Shown here: in pieces, positions 1 through 10,400 of the stretch
How positions within the stretch are numbered: position 1 is the stretch's first letter
Layout: the number at the start of each line of letters is the position of its first letter
From: Bradysia coprophila
Lineage: Eukaryota; Arthropoda; Insecta; Diptera; Sciaridae
Assembly: GCF_014529535.1 (NCBI RefSeq)
Contig: NW_023503941.1
Span: forward strand, 4,834,942-4,898,941
Length of the DNA stretch: 64,000 bases
Direction: 5' to 3'
Program-made: the position numbers and the translations under genes
The notes under the pieces: model-generated
Database searches by the model: none
Told to the model about the DNA's origin: nothing
Seen by the model: only the letters and a program-made list of their open reading frames with translations

Positions 1-1
1 C

Positions 2-154
2 TTTCTCCAGTACAAGGTGACGATACCAGACGACAACTACGAATCGATTATGTCTTCAGATTTTTGGCCTAGGAATGTTCATTTGCGAGACTTTGTACAT
101 AAGCACTCCATAGACACTGCAGTACCAAAGGAAAGTTTCTCGTTTGACGGTTAG
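2..154 (+). CDS. 3' end of an unidentified ORF (partial at window edge)
   Basis: An open frame runs from the window edge for 50 codons to a TAG at 152-154. It is hydrophilic and includes the stretch DFWPRNVHLRDF. A Trp-Pro-x-(N/G)-V core of this kind occurs in C-terminal tails of some insect retroelement ORFs, but the match is weak and from memory. No start is visible. It could equally be the last exon of a host gene or a chance open frame. A family A element begins 180 bases downstream. Confidence 0.3.
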   Translation, partial: FLQYKVTIPDDNYESIMSSDFWPRNVHLRDFVHKHSIDTAVPKESFSFDG

Positions 155-336
155 CGAAAGTGTTCATTATTCGAGATTTTTGTTTTCTATCGACGGTTTT
201 CATTGATCTACAGTGTTAAGTTGGAACGATTCCAATTTTTATTTGACTTGATTGTGTATACATTGTCTTTTTTGTCATCATCTTTGGCTGTGCTTTGGTT
301 AATCCTGTTCAAACGTTAATTGACATGATATGTAAA

Positions 337-1579
337 CATAGCTAACGCCGACCCGTACGAAACACCTATTCGTATCAAAAGCCTTTAATGTGAAACTCTT
401 CATTTCTCTTACTTCATTTTCTCCTCTGCTGAAAAACTATTCTCCCTTTAAAATCACTTACATTATCCACTCTTTGTCTTGTTATCATATACAACTAAAT
501 TGCCAGAGGCAATATAGACAGCCCCGTACGAAGACAAATTTCATAAATTCCTATTTAAACAGCTATATACCGCTATATTTACCTATATTTCACTATAAAT
601 AAACATTTCACAGAGGAATATGCTATTATATAGCTCTATATGAGTGTATATAGCTCAATATAGCTGTATATAGGTATATATAGATGTCCGTATATGGAAT
701 CTCTGAAACCCCACACACATAACAAATTATTTCCATGTTAACAGAAACTCTCTAAGTACCATTTTTCCCAAGATATTTCTATTTTACTAAAATCCAATAT
801 GGCCGCCGGCAGCCATTTTGTTAGAAGACCGGAAATAGTTCTGACGATTTACATTCGTTAATACCTTTCAAACAAAAAAAAATTCATGAAATTCGGTCAA
901 AATTTACTCGAGATATTGTCAAAATACACCACGTTCACTGTACGTACGGCCGAGTAGCCAGATAAGAGCTCACTCCAAGAGACCTAGCTCACGCTCCGGA
1001 GAACATAATTTCAAAAACTTTTTTTTCCCTGATTGGTACGGTCAATACCTATCTAATAAAGCTAAAACAGACGAAATACGTTCAAATGTGGCCGACCTAC
1101 AAGCAAAAACTGCTTGCCGCCCTGTGCCTGTTTCACACCAAGGGGTCTAACTCACGAGTCGGTCATCCGATTTCCATAAACTTTTTTTTTGTCGATCGGT
1201 ATTGTAAATACCTTTTATTTGACGTATCACTTACAAGTTTAACGTTTAAATGTCCGGAGATATCTTCGAAAAACCGTAAAGCACTTATTGGGCCACAGCT
1301 CGGGAGGGGTCGATCCAAAATCACTCATCTTCGAACTTAGCCTGTCTTTTGACATTACCAAACGGGAAAAAAAAGAATTTTCAAAATCGGATGCGTTTTA
1401 CTCAAGTTATCGTGCAGACAGACAGACGGACAGACGGACAGACGGACATTTTTTTTTCGCGGATTTGGCATCTCTAGACAACCACAATAGGTTTCCCCTT
1501 ACTCAGGGAGTCCAATTCGACGTGTTACAAACGTATGCGTAAACCCATAAGACCCCAGTACTTCGTACGGGTCTAAAAA
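337..1579 (+). mobile_element. Family A non-autonomous Helitron/DINE-1-like element, copy 1
   Basis: One of five near-full copies in the window (others at 15512, 18416 on the minus strand, 21494 and 41719). It begins CATAGCTAACGCC, carries the subterminal motif GACCCGTACGAA, and has a block of TATATAG-rich repeats near 600-690. A GACAGACGGACG (GTCY-type) microsatellite lies at ~1417-1450. It ends in a hairpin, AGACCC-CA-GTAC/TTC/GTAC-GGGTCT, followed by AAAAA. An A precedes and a T follows the element. The subterminal inverted motif, GTCY microsatellite and 3' hairpin are the established DINE-1/Helentron architecture. No replicase is present. Short open frames inside it are not conserved between copies. 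Confidence 0.75.
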
Positions 1580-1604
1580 TATGTTCTGTTTTTGTAATGG
1601 GCCA

Positions 1605-1762
1605 GTAACGATAACAAGGAAGAGAGTGGATAATGTAAGTGATTTTAAAGGGCTTATAGCTTTTCAGCAGAGAACAGAATGAAATGAGATAGATGAAGAG
1701 TTCCACATTAAAGGGGTTTGAAACACGGATAGGTGTTTCGTACGGGTCGGCGTTAGCTTATG
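1605..1762 (-). mobile_element. Inverted 5' fragment of family A
   Basis: The reverse complement matches the first ~160 bases of family A (TTTCGTACGGGTCGGCGTTAGC at its right end). It lies head-to-tail against copy 1, so the pair at 337-1762 has the same terminal sequence at both outer ends. Best read as a second, truncated insertion. Confidence 0.65.
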
Positions 1763-2068
1763 TTTTTGTTTGACACTTTCGCGACATCACTCTCAAAGTC
1801 ATGTTTGATTACCATTAGTCAAGTGAAATTTCTTATTTATTTGATTAAGTGCTGCTGAATTCAAGTCAATTGTAAAATTACAAAGTAACATATCATACGA
1901 TGCAACTAATCAATTGACTTAACTCACAGCTTTATATGAATAATAAAATGTGAATTATATCGCAAATGCAAACACTGTGATCCACTGTCGGGAATTATTG
2001 TGTTCATTCTCTGTCTTGAATTCTACTAACAAAGTTTGCAATTCTGAGATCACATTTCCATTGAAAAA

Positions 2069-4118
2069 ATGTTACCGTTGAAGTTAGTGATCGCGTTGGT
2101 GATTGGTGTGTTTCAGGTATTGGTTGGCATTAAAACTAATTCAAATGTCATTTCAATCAATGTTTCAGGTCTGCATAGCCAATGGAACTACAAGAGAACA
2201 GGACGTAACGAAATTGTTTTCAGCAGACGAATTGCAGCGTGCAAAGGCAGCCCAAATTTCCGATGTTTCGTTAATTGATGGGAAAGGTTATGGGCTCACA
2301 ATCGAGGAAATTATCCGATTGCATCCACTAAAGAGTGTAAAAAGTGAACGCACCTTTAAGTTTTTGGTATGTTAGAGGATTAGCTCTTTCTCAATTGTAA
2401 AGGAGACTTCACAGTCAATCTAGATTCAGAGTCAGATTTTAGGTCTTTGTTTCTGCGATCTTGAAGAAGAAACGGGCATTAGATTTTATTAAATAGCCTC
2501 GCTAAATTTGAAGTTTTTGGACAAAATGATGTATGGACGACTCGTTCATTATCAAAAATAAGGGGCTTGTTTGTATTGAGGCTATTTAGATTTTATATGT
2601 TCAACTAATTCGCATAAATGGCCGTGATTTCCGTGATGACTGGGAAGGGAACAACGGATTAACAGATTTGAGTTTCGTGATATTTACTGATCGTCTCAGC
2701 TCGTTAAATTGTAAATTTCCGTTGAATTGACAGACGCATTTAAACAATAGAGTGCGTTCCATACGAAGTGTTGCCTATAATGTACGCTATAGACCTTTTA
2801 AGTTGATAAAAAGACTAGATGGTCCGGAGGAATGAATTGACAGCTGACAGCTGCAATCGGTTCGCTTTTAATTGATTGTGTTCACTTTCGTTGAATAAAA
2901 GTGAACGATAGTGACCAAAAGCGAACCGATCACAGCTGTCAACTGTCAATTCATCCCTCCAGATCATCTAGTAAACGAAGACATAAAATTGGAGCATGAA
3001 TCAATCATCACTCTATTTTGTCTCCGTTCACTTGACAGATGAGGTTAAACGATAGAAAAGATGAATTGTCTTCGTAATTGGAGGTGAAGTAAAATGAAAA
3101 CGGAGACAGAACGGTCGACTGTGAATCCTACTCAACACTTTGCTCAGTTTCTGAACGATTTTGTTTTCAGGACAAAGTATGCAAAATTCTACTTCCTGGC
3201 CACCAAACAGTCACAAATTATTCACTTGAACATGAAATTCACTTGCACGTTTTGGCTGATTCGCAGAACTTGCCGCAACGCGAACTGTATACCTATGTTG
3301 TAATTAACTTACCGTTTTTGTACTCAAAACCATGAAGTATGACCAAACTAAGCATGTCATTTTCAGCGAAACACGATTTGCGCTTATCTAAGTGAACCAG
3401 ATTTGTACGAAACAGAAGCGAACACATTCGGCTCAAAATTGATTCCTTACATGAAAATTCGTTACTTGAAATTGAAAGCTCGAAACGGTACAGTGCCGGA
3501 ACGAATCGAATTGGCGGTGAGTATTTATTGATAATGCAAATGTTCATCTGTCGAGTGTCACTAAATAAATAGTATATTTCAACATACCCCAATACACAGA
3601 AGATGTGTGTGCCCGAGCGGGTGAAGCCCAAGCGAAAACACACATCGAGCGGGTATTGGGGTATTTTGAACGTTATTTTTCTGTAATAGTGAGAGTGTGT
3701 TGGTGCATTCCTTCCCAACCGTTTCTTTCCTTCTCACCCGTTTACTTTCCCTACCAACCGATTCATATCATAGCTCACCAATACACTCTCACGTATACAG
3801 AAAAATCATTTTTAATTTTTTGAAAATTAGAAACGAATGTGCTGCGTCTTGAACGGTGGAGATTTGGCCATTTTTTCGGTTGAATCAACTGTCAGTTGCT
3901 TATCTGAGCCAGAATCGAATAGATTCGTTCAGTATTGGGCACAATTTAAATCAGCCGACACTTTCAAGTCATTGGTATTGTCATTGTCTCAAGCAAAAAT
4001 TATTTTCCTAAAATTTTAATTGAAAAAAATCTTTTTCCAGCAAAACCTTTGTGACTTCGTCCAAGCTCCTCCAGCCTACCAATGTCAAACAGATGATCGA
4101 AAACCTAATGGTATATAA
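2069..4118 (+). CDS. Secreted protein of unknown function, six exons
   Basis: Exons join as 2069-2116, 2169-2366, 3171-3299, 3367-3516, 3831-3974 and 4041-4118. Every junction is GT-AG and phase 0, giving 248 codons and a TAA at 4116. Exon 1 (MLPLKLVIALVIGVFQ) is a signal peptide and cleavage would fall just into exon 2. I recognise no domain. Exons 3-6 each open with a polar dipeptide and a cysteine at residue 4 or 5 (DKVC, RNTIC, KRMCC, QNLC), suggesting a module duplicated with its exon. A foldback MITE sits in intron 2 and a smaller one in intron 4. An alternative donor (GTATAT) lies six bases before the stop, so extra 3' exons cannot be excluded. The family B element begins about 160 bases downstream. 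Confidence 0.6.
2814..2972. mobile_element. Foldback MITE in intron 2 of the secreted-protein gene
   Basis: Two ~75-base arms are imperfect inverse complements. The left arm starts ACTAGATGGTCCGGAGGAAT and the right arm, inverted, starts ACTAGATGATCTGGAGGGAT. Both continue through GAATTGACAG and ATCGGTTCGCTTTT. The loop is almost absent. No coding capacity. Confidence 0.75.
3584..3664. repeat. Short foldback element in intron 4
   Basis: ATACCCCAATAC at 3584-3595 is perfectly inverted at 3653-3664. An inner GATGTGTGT/ACACACATC pair strengthens the hairpin. It lies between the donor at 3517 and the acceptor at 3830, so it should be spliced out. Confidence 0.55.
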
Positions 4119-4279
4119 TCGGACGAGCTGTCAATTTCACACGTGTGCAGGCTAGACCCGTAGGTCTTTGTATAAATAAATTTTAGTAATCTGGCAATAT
4201 AGTTTTCTGAGTTCGAGTTCATGTACTTCGGAAATAACGGTCTTCCCTTTTCAACAAAACAAGGCATCAGAACAGTCGG

Positions 4280-7273
4280 AGCGTTTGCTGCGACGTAGCC
4301 CCGTACGACCCGTAATCCTATTTCGTCCGCAACCATAATACGTCCGTAGCCCTAATAAGCCCGGAACCCTAATACGTCTACAACCCTCTAATGCGTCTGT
4401 TAACAAAATGCAAGTCAAGTTGGGCATTGTCAAATTTACTGAAAGTGTTCATTTTTAAAATTGCGCATAGCGCAATTACGAAAGCCCGTACGAAGTACCT
4501 CTCAAATAAAACCAACAATTTACGACATTATTTTAGAAGCCCAAAATTGTTTGCCAACTTTCCATTGGGTATTCAATTACCTCTCAAATGAAACAAAAAC
4601 TAGCAAAATCGGTTGAGATTTACTGGATTTATGTGCAAAAAGCACTTAGGGCCGAGTAGTGGCCTTAGTCCAAGGGCCCAAATTTGAAACTTTTTTCGCC
4701 ATCATTCTATTCGGCATTCAATTATCTCTCAAACGAAACAAAAACTAACAAAATCGGATGAGATTTACTCGATTTATGTGCAAAAAACACTTAGGGCCGA
4801 GTAGTGGCCTTAGTCCAAGGGCCCTAATTTGAAAATTTTTTCGCCACGTTCTATTCGGCATTCAATTATCTCTCAAACGAAACAAAAACTAACAAAATCG
4901 GATGAGATTTACTCGATTTATGTGCAAAAAACACTTAGGGCCGAGTAGCGGCCTTAGTCCAAGGACCCAAATTTAAAACTTTTTTCGCCATCATTCTAAT
5001 CGGCATTCAATTATCTCTCAATTGAAACAAAAACTAGCAAAATCGGTTGAGATTTACTGGATTTATGTGCAAAAAGCACTTAGGGCCGAGTAGTGGCCTT
5101 AGTCCAAGGGCCCAAATTTGAAACTTTTTTCGCCATCATTCTATTCGGCATTCAATTATCTCTCAAACGAAACAAAAACTAACAAAATCGGATGAGATTT
5201 ACTCGATTTATGTGCAAAAAACACTTAGGGCCGAGTAGTGGCCTTAGTCCAAGGGCCCTAATTTGAAAATTTTTTCGCCACGTTCTATTCGGCATTCAAT
5301 TATCTCTCAAACGAAACAAAAACTAACAAAATCGGATGAGATTTACTCGATTTATGTGCAAAAAACACTTAGGGCCGAGTAGCGGCCTTAGTCCAAGGAC
5401 CCAAATTTAAAACTTTTTTCGCCATCATTCTAATCGGCATTCAATTATCTCTCAATTGAAACAAAAACTAGCAAAATCGGATGAGATTTACTCGATTTAT
5501 GTGCAAAAAACACTTAGGGCCGAGTAGCGGCCTTAGTCCAAGGGCCCAAATTTGAAAATTTTTTCGCCACGTTCTATTCGGCATTCAATTATCTCTCAAA
5601 CGAAACAAAAACTAACAAAATCGGATGAGATTTACTCGATTTATGTGCAAAAAACACTTAGGGCCGAGTAGTGGCCTTAGTCCAAGGGCCCTAATTTGAA
5701 AATTTTTTCGCCACGTTCTATTCGGCATTCAATTATCTCTCAAACGAAACAAAAACTAACAAAATCGGATGAGATTTACTCGATTTATGTGCAAAAAACA
5801 CTTAGGGCCGAGTAGCGGCCTTAGTCCAAGGACCCAAATTTAAAACTTTTTTCGCCATCATTCTAATCGGCATTCAATTATCTCTCAATTGAAACAAAAA
5901 CTAGCAAAATCGGATGAGATTTACTCGATTTATGTGCAAAAAACACTTAGGGCCGAGTAGCGGCCTTAGTCCAAGGACCCAAATTTAAAACTTTTTTCGC
6001 CATCATTCTAATCGGCATTCAATTATCTCTCAATTGAAACAAAAACTAGCAAAATCGGATGAGATTTACTCGATTTATGTGCAAAAAACACTTAGGGCCG
6101 AGTAGCGGCCTTAGTCCAAGGGCCCAAATTTGAAAATTTTTTCGCCACGTTCTATTCGGCATTCAATTATCTCTCAAACGAAACAAAAACTAACAAAATC
6201 GGATGAGATTTACTCGATTTATGTGCAAAAAACACGTAGGGCCGAGTAGTGGCCTTAGTCCAAGGGCCCTAATTTGAAAATTTTTTCGCCACGTTCTATT
6301 CGGCATTCAATTATCTCTCAAACGAAACAAAAACTAACAAAATCGGATGAGATTTACTCGATTTATGTGCAAAAAACACTTAGGGCCGAGTAGCGGCCTT
6401 AGTCCAAGGACCCAAATTTAAAACTTTTTTCGCCATCATTCTAATCGGCATTCAATTATCTCTCAATTGAAACAAAAACTAGCAAAATCGGATGAGATTT
6501 ACTCGATTTATGTGCAAAAAACACTTAGGGCCGAGTAGCGGCCTTAGTCCAAGGGCCCAAATTTGAAACTTTTTTCGCCACGTTCTTTTCGGTATTCAAT
6601 TATCTCTCAAATGAAACAAAAACTAGCAAAATCGGATGAGATTTACTCGATTTATGTGCAAAAAACACTTAGGGCCGAGTAGCGGCCTTAGTCCAAGGAC
6701 CCAAATTTAAAACTTTTTTCGCCATCATTCTATTCGGCATTCAATTATCTCTCAAATGAAACAAAAACTAGCAAAATCGGATGAGATTTACTCGATTTAT
6801 GTGCAAAAAACACTTAGGGCCGAGTAACGACCTTTGAGCCCTCCCAACAAGCCCGCGTTGCATCTTACCCAAAAACAATGTTCAGCAACTTTGTTCTACT
6901 CTACCTTTCATTTGATCTATCACAAGCAGCTATTGCGTGCGTATTTCGGTAGATATCGTCGAAAGACTGAAAAACACCTATAGGGCCCTAGCTCTGGAAG
7001 GGCAGACCCTACCATGCCCATTTTCGAACTTGACCTTACTTTTGTCGATACCAATCGTGAAAAAAAAGAATTTGGAAAAAAGGTTGTGATTTACTCAAGC
7101 TAGAGGGGTCACGGACGGACGGAAGGACGGACGGACGGACATTTTTTTTATTGCGGATTCGTCATCTATGAACGTAACCAAATGCTTTGCCCTTACTGTC
7201 TGCTTCCAATTCGACGTGTTACAAACGGCATATTAATCTTATAAGCCCCCAGTACTTCGTACGGGGCTAAAAA
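4280..7273 (+). mobile_element. Family B Helitron/DINE-1-like element with internal satellite
   Basis: The 3' end at ~7245-7273 is AGCCCC-CA-GTAC/TTC/GTAC-GGGGCT then AAAAA. This is the family A hairpin with compensating changes on both sides of the stem. The 5' subterminal motif at ~4296 (AGCCCCGTACGA) changes in step, where family A has GACCCGTACGAA. A GGAC microsatellite lies at ~7110-7141, the same relative place as in family A. The bulk of the element is the tandem array listed separately. The 5' boundary is approximate because there is no second copy to compare. Confidence 0.6.
4506..6835 (+). repeat. Tandem satellite array, ~145-bp unit, 16 copies
   Basis: The landmark GCCGAGTA recurs at 4651, 4796, 4940, 5085, 5230, 5374, 5519, 5663, 5807, 5952, 6097, 6241, 6385, 6530, 6674 and 6819, a mean period of 144.5 bp. 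Units fall into at least four sequence types by GTGG/GCGG, GGGCCC/GGACCC and CATCATT/CACGTT variants. The order is A-B-C-A-B-C-D-B-C-C-D-B-C-D'-C', so trimers duplicated as blocks. No open frame crosses it. Confidence 0.9.
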
Positions 7274-7474
7274 TGGTTTTGGTTCAAATAAATCGTCGAA
7301 AAACGAAAACCTTTGCGCCTACATGTTGACTAAAAATTTGCCGAGGGTGCGTCCTTCTTGAAAGATCCATTTACTCAATGTCTCTGTTCTACTTTATTGT
7401 TCATTCCGAAAGAAACAAATTTTTGTTTTATTTTGCTCGGACGACTTGCGGTTGCATTTAGTCGCTCGTTCGAT

Positions 7475-10400
7475 TTACTGTTTGTCAAAAATTGGTTTCA
7501 TCGCTGTGTAAAGAGGGGCCATTGTTTCCGGTGATTCCAGTAACGCTTTGTAATCGGTTTCGCTTTGCTGGAAATAATTGGGTTTCATTGCAACGTACTG
7601 TTGATTTAAGTCAATGTAGTGCTGCGAGACAAATCAACACCAAAACGTTACACCACAAAAAGAATCAATTTCCTGTCTGGTGAATATTCACCTCAGCCTG
7701 TCCATCTTTGAGTATTTTACCGAATTTCTCTTCCAAATCATTGAACGTTGGCCTCGTTTCCGCATTCACATTCCAACAGTTCAACATGATGTGGTAGACC
7801 TAAGACAATTGGAAAATGATTTCGAAGAACCGGTAAAACGTGAGGGACGTTTACCTCTTCCGTTGCATACTCTGGTTTATCCATACGATAACCGTCTGTT
7901 AGTTTAACAAATAAATCGTGATCTGCGCTCATGCCGGGATATGGTGTTTGACCTAAAGTAAACAGCTCCCACCTGGAAATGAAGCGTCCGCAAGAAAACG
8001 AAATGCGGCAGCACACAATCAATCAGTTCAACACTTACATGAGAACACCGAATGACCAGACATCGGTAGATGTGCTGAATATCTGGTCACGAATGGATTC
8101 AATAGCAAGCCACTTAAACGGGAGAGGTGTCTGTAAAAAGCGAACGCAGTTCAAAATCGAAAAATTTAAATCGTTTTTGTTGACCACTCACCTGTCCCTG
8201 CTTCACGTAATTACAATATTTGTACATTGACCTTGCCAAACCAAAATCGCATATCTTAACTACGTTACCATCACACAACAGAACATTACGAGCGGCCAAG
8301 TCACCGTGAAGCACTTTTCTCGATGACAAATATTCCATTCCCCTTGCAATTTGGAACAGCCAACAGACTAGATCTGTCGTCGTGATTGAATTCACCGATG
8401 CAGCGACATCTGTATCTACTGAGTTATCAACATAAATGGATGAGCACACACAATTTATGGAACTGCCAGATTTACCATTTGTTTCTTGTGTAATTTTGAC
8501 ATTTTCTTGATACGTTCCATCACTTTGGTTGTGACTGAAACACGGTCTTATGTATTTTAAGTTGCTCTGTTCGATGGAATCTTTCTGGATGTTCACTTGA
8601 TCCACGAACAAATTTCGATTTTCGGACAAAAAATTTTGCAAATTTCCGAACAGACAAAATTCCACAATGAGCATCAGTTCGCCTGGTTGATGGCATTTTT
8701 AAGTGAAAGAATATTTTTAATGGGAAAGCTTATTCTGGTCAGTTTTCTTACGCTTCGCAATATTCTTGGTGACGGCGCCCAGTAAATTGACAACATTCAA
8801 ATGTCGTCCCATGTGAACCATTATCTTCAGTTCAGTCACCAACGCAACGATTTCCTAAAATTGAACCTACTTCGCCAAAAGTTACAAATTGTTAGTAAAT
8901 GTAGGCTCACCTCCTTTCCGGCTGTTTGTTTTAGCTTTTTCACAGCGACCACAGTTTCATCTTCCGTCGGTAATATGCCAATGGCCAGTCCTTGAAACAC
9001 AACACCGTATGCGCCACATCCTAACATCTTTCCTGATGGTACAATAATGGCATTATTGGAATTCGAAGCATGAGCTAGAAGATCTTACCCAACTTTAGGT
9101 TTTGCTTTGGAAACTCGTACTGTTTGTCATACGGCAGAAAATCAACTTGATCGTGTAATGGCAAGTCTAGGTTTATGGCATCTGGGTTTCCATCAAGATT
9201 GGAATATTTACATGCGTCCAATTCTTGCCGTAACTGGAAAGTATTGGAAAAGTTAACGTATTGATTCAAGCAAAGGACCACCACGTCACACTTTTCGGTT
9301 TCGCAGAACCGCATAAACTAACACAATCATAAACGCAAGCGTCGTCAGTACAGTTGCTCCAATTATCCCAGCGACGTTTGATAACCCGTCTAAAAGACAA
9401 AAAAAAACAATTTTGGTCAATTACGTCAGGTGAGCAAGAAAGACACTCGGATTTATACTTTTGACTGTCAAGTTGACTATTTGCTGAACCGATCCGAAAC
9501 GATTCGTCCCAATGCACTTGTAGTTGCCGCCATCACTGAGGTCTGTTTTGTAAATGTTCAACGTTTTCATATCGTCAGAGAGTCTGTACTTGGTGCCGAT
9601 GCTCATCAATTCTTCATTTTTGTACCACCGAATGTTGGGACGCGGATGGCCGATAATGTTACAAGCCAATCGAGTCGGTTGGTTCAATTCCACTTCCATC
9701 ACATCTTTTGCTGGTACTGTATTGTCCACTTCCGGTTTTTGTGGTTCTATGAGAATAATTTAATGTCGAATGAGAGAGGAAGGTACATGGATAATGTGCA
9801 TTTGTGTCACCATAGACTTTTATGATCAACTTTTTAATTATCGAAGATTCTTGATTGATCATATGACATTCGTATGTACCCGAATGGCTGGTTTTGATGG
9901 CCTGCCAAGTAATACTTTTCTTCATCGACAAAGCAAAGCTCTGAACTTTCATATCTATGAGGAATTTGCATAAATGTGATTTAATCCGTCGAATTTAGGG
10001 AATGTATTTACCGTCGATTTTGAAAAACCGGGAAATGGTAAATAAGAAAATAAAAATTACCGGTAAACTCTATCAACCGGTTCATCGATTTTCCGCAGTT
10101 TTTATTTTAACGGTTACATTCCCTAGTCGAATTAATTCCACTAACCGTCACTCGATTGAACGGTTCGATCGTTAAGAAACCAAACTATTTCGGATAAGAC
10201 GTAAACTTCACAAAAAATTGTCACATTATCACCGGCAACGATTTCCGTTTCGCTGTTCAATCTCCAAACGTCGAAAAAGCTGTTCTGCAAAAAAAATATG
10301 GAAAATTTACTTTAAGAGGCGTCGGTGAAGGCGAGACTTTTTACTTCAATATCTGTGACATGCAAATCCGTGTCAGCACTCGCTATTCCTTCAGAGTTAA

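Noticed and set aside
390-602. A 70-codon frame (MKLFISLTSFSPLLK...) repeated at 15565 and 41772
   Set aside because: Part of the family A 5' region; no conserved start context or domain, and it reads through the TATATAG repeat block.
1086-1340. An 84-codon frame (MWPTYKQKLLAALC...) repeated at 22183 and 42466
   Set aside because: It lies inside family A copies and is conserved only because the copies are. Copies 2 and 3 interrupt it and there is no coding signature.
4506-6835. Regular repeat array as a CRISPR
   Set aside because: Units are contiguous ~145-bp tandem copies with no unique spacers, in a eukaryotic context.
8597-9973. Several plus-strand open frames across the Pvr kinase region
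   Set aside because: Complement of Pvr exons, with no independent features.
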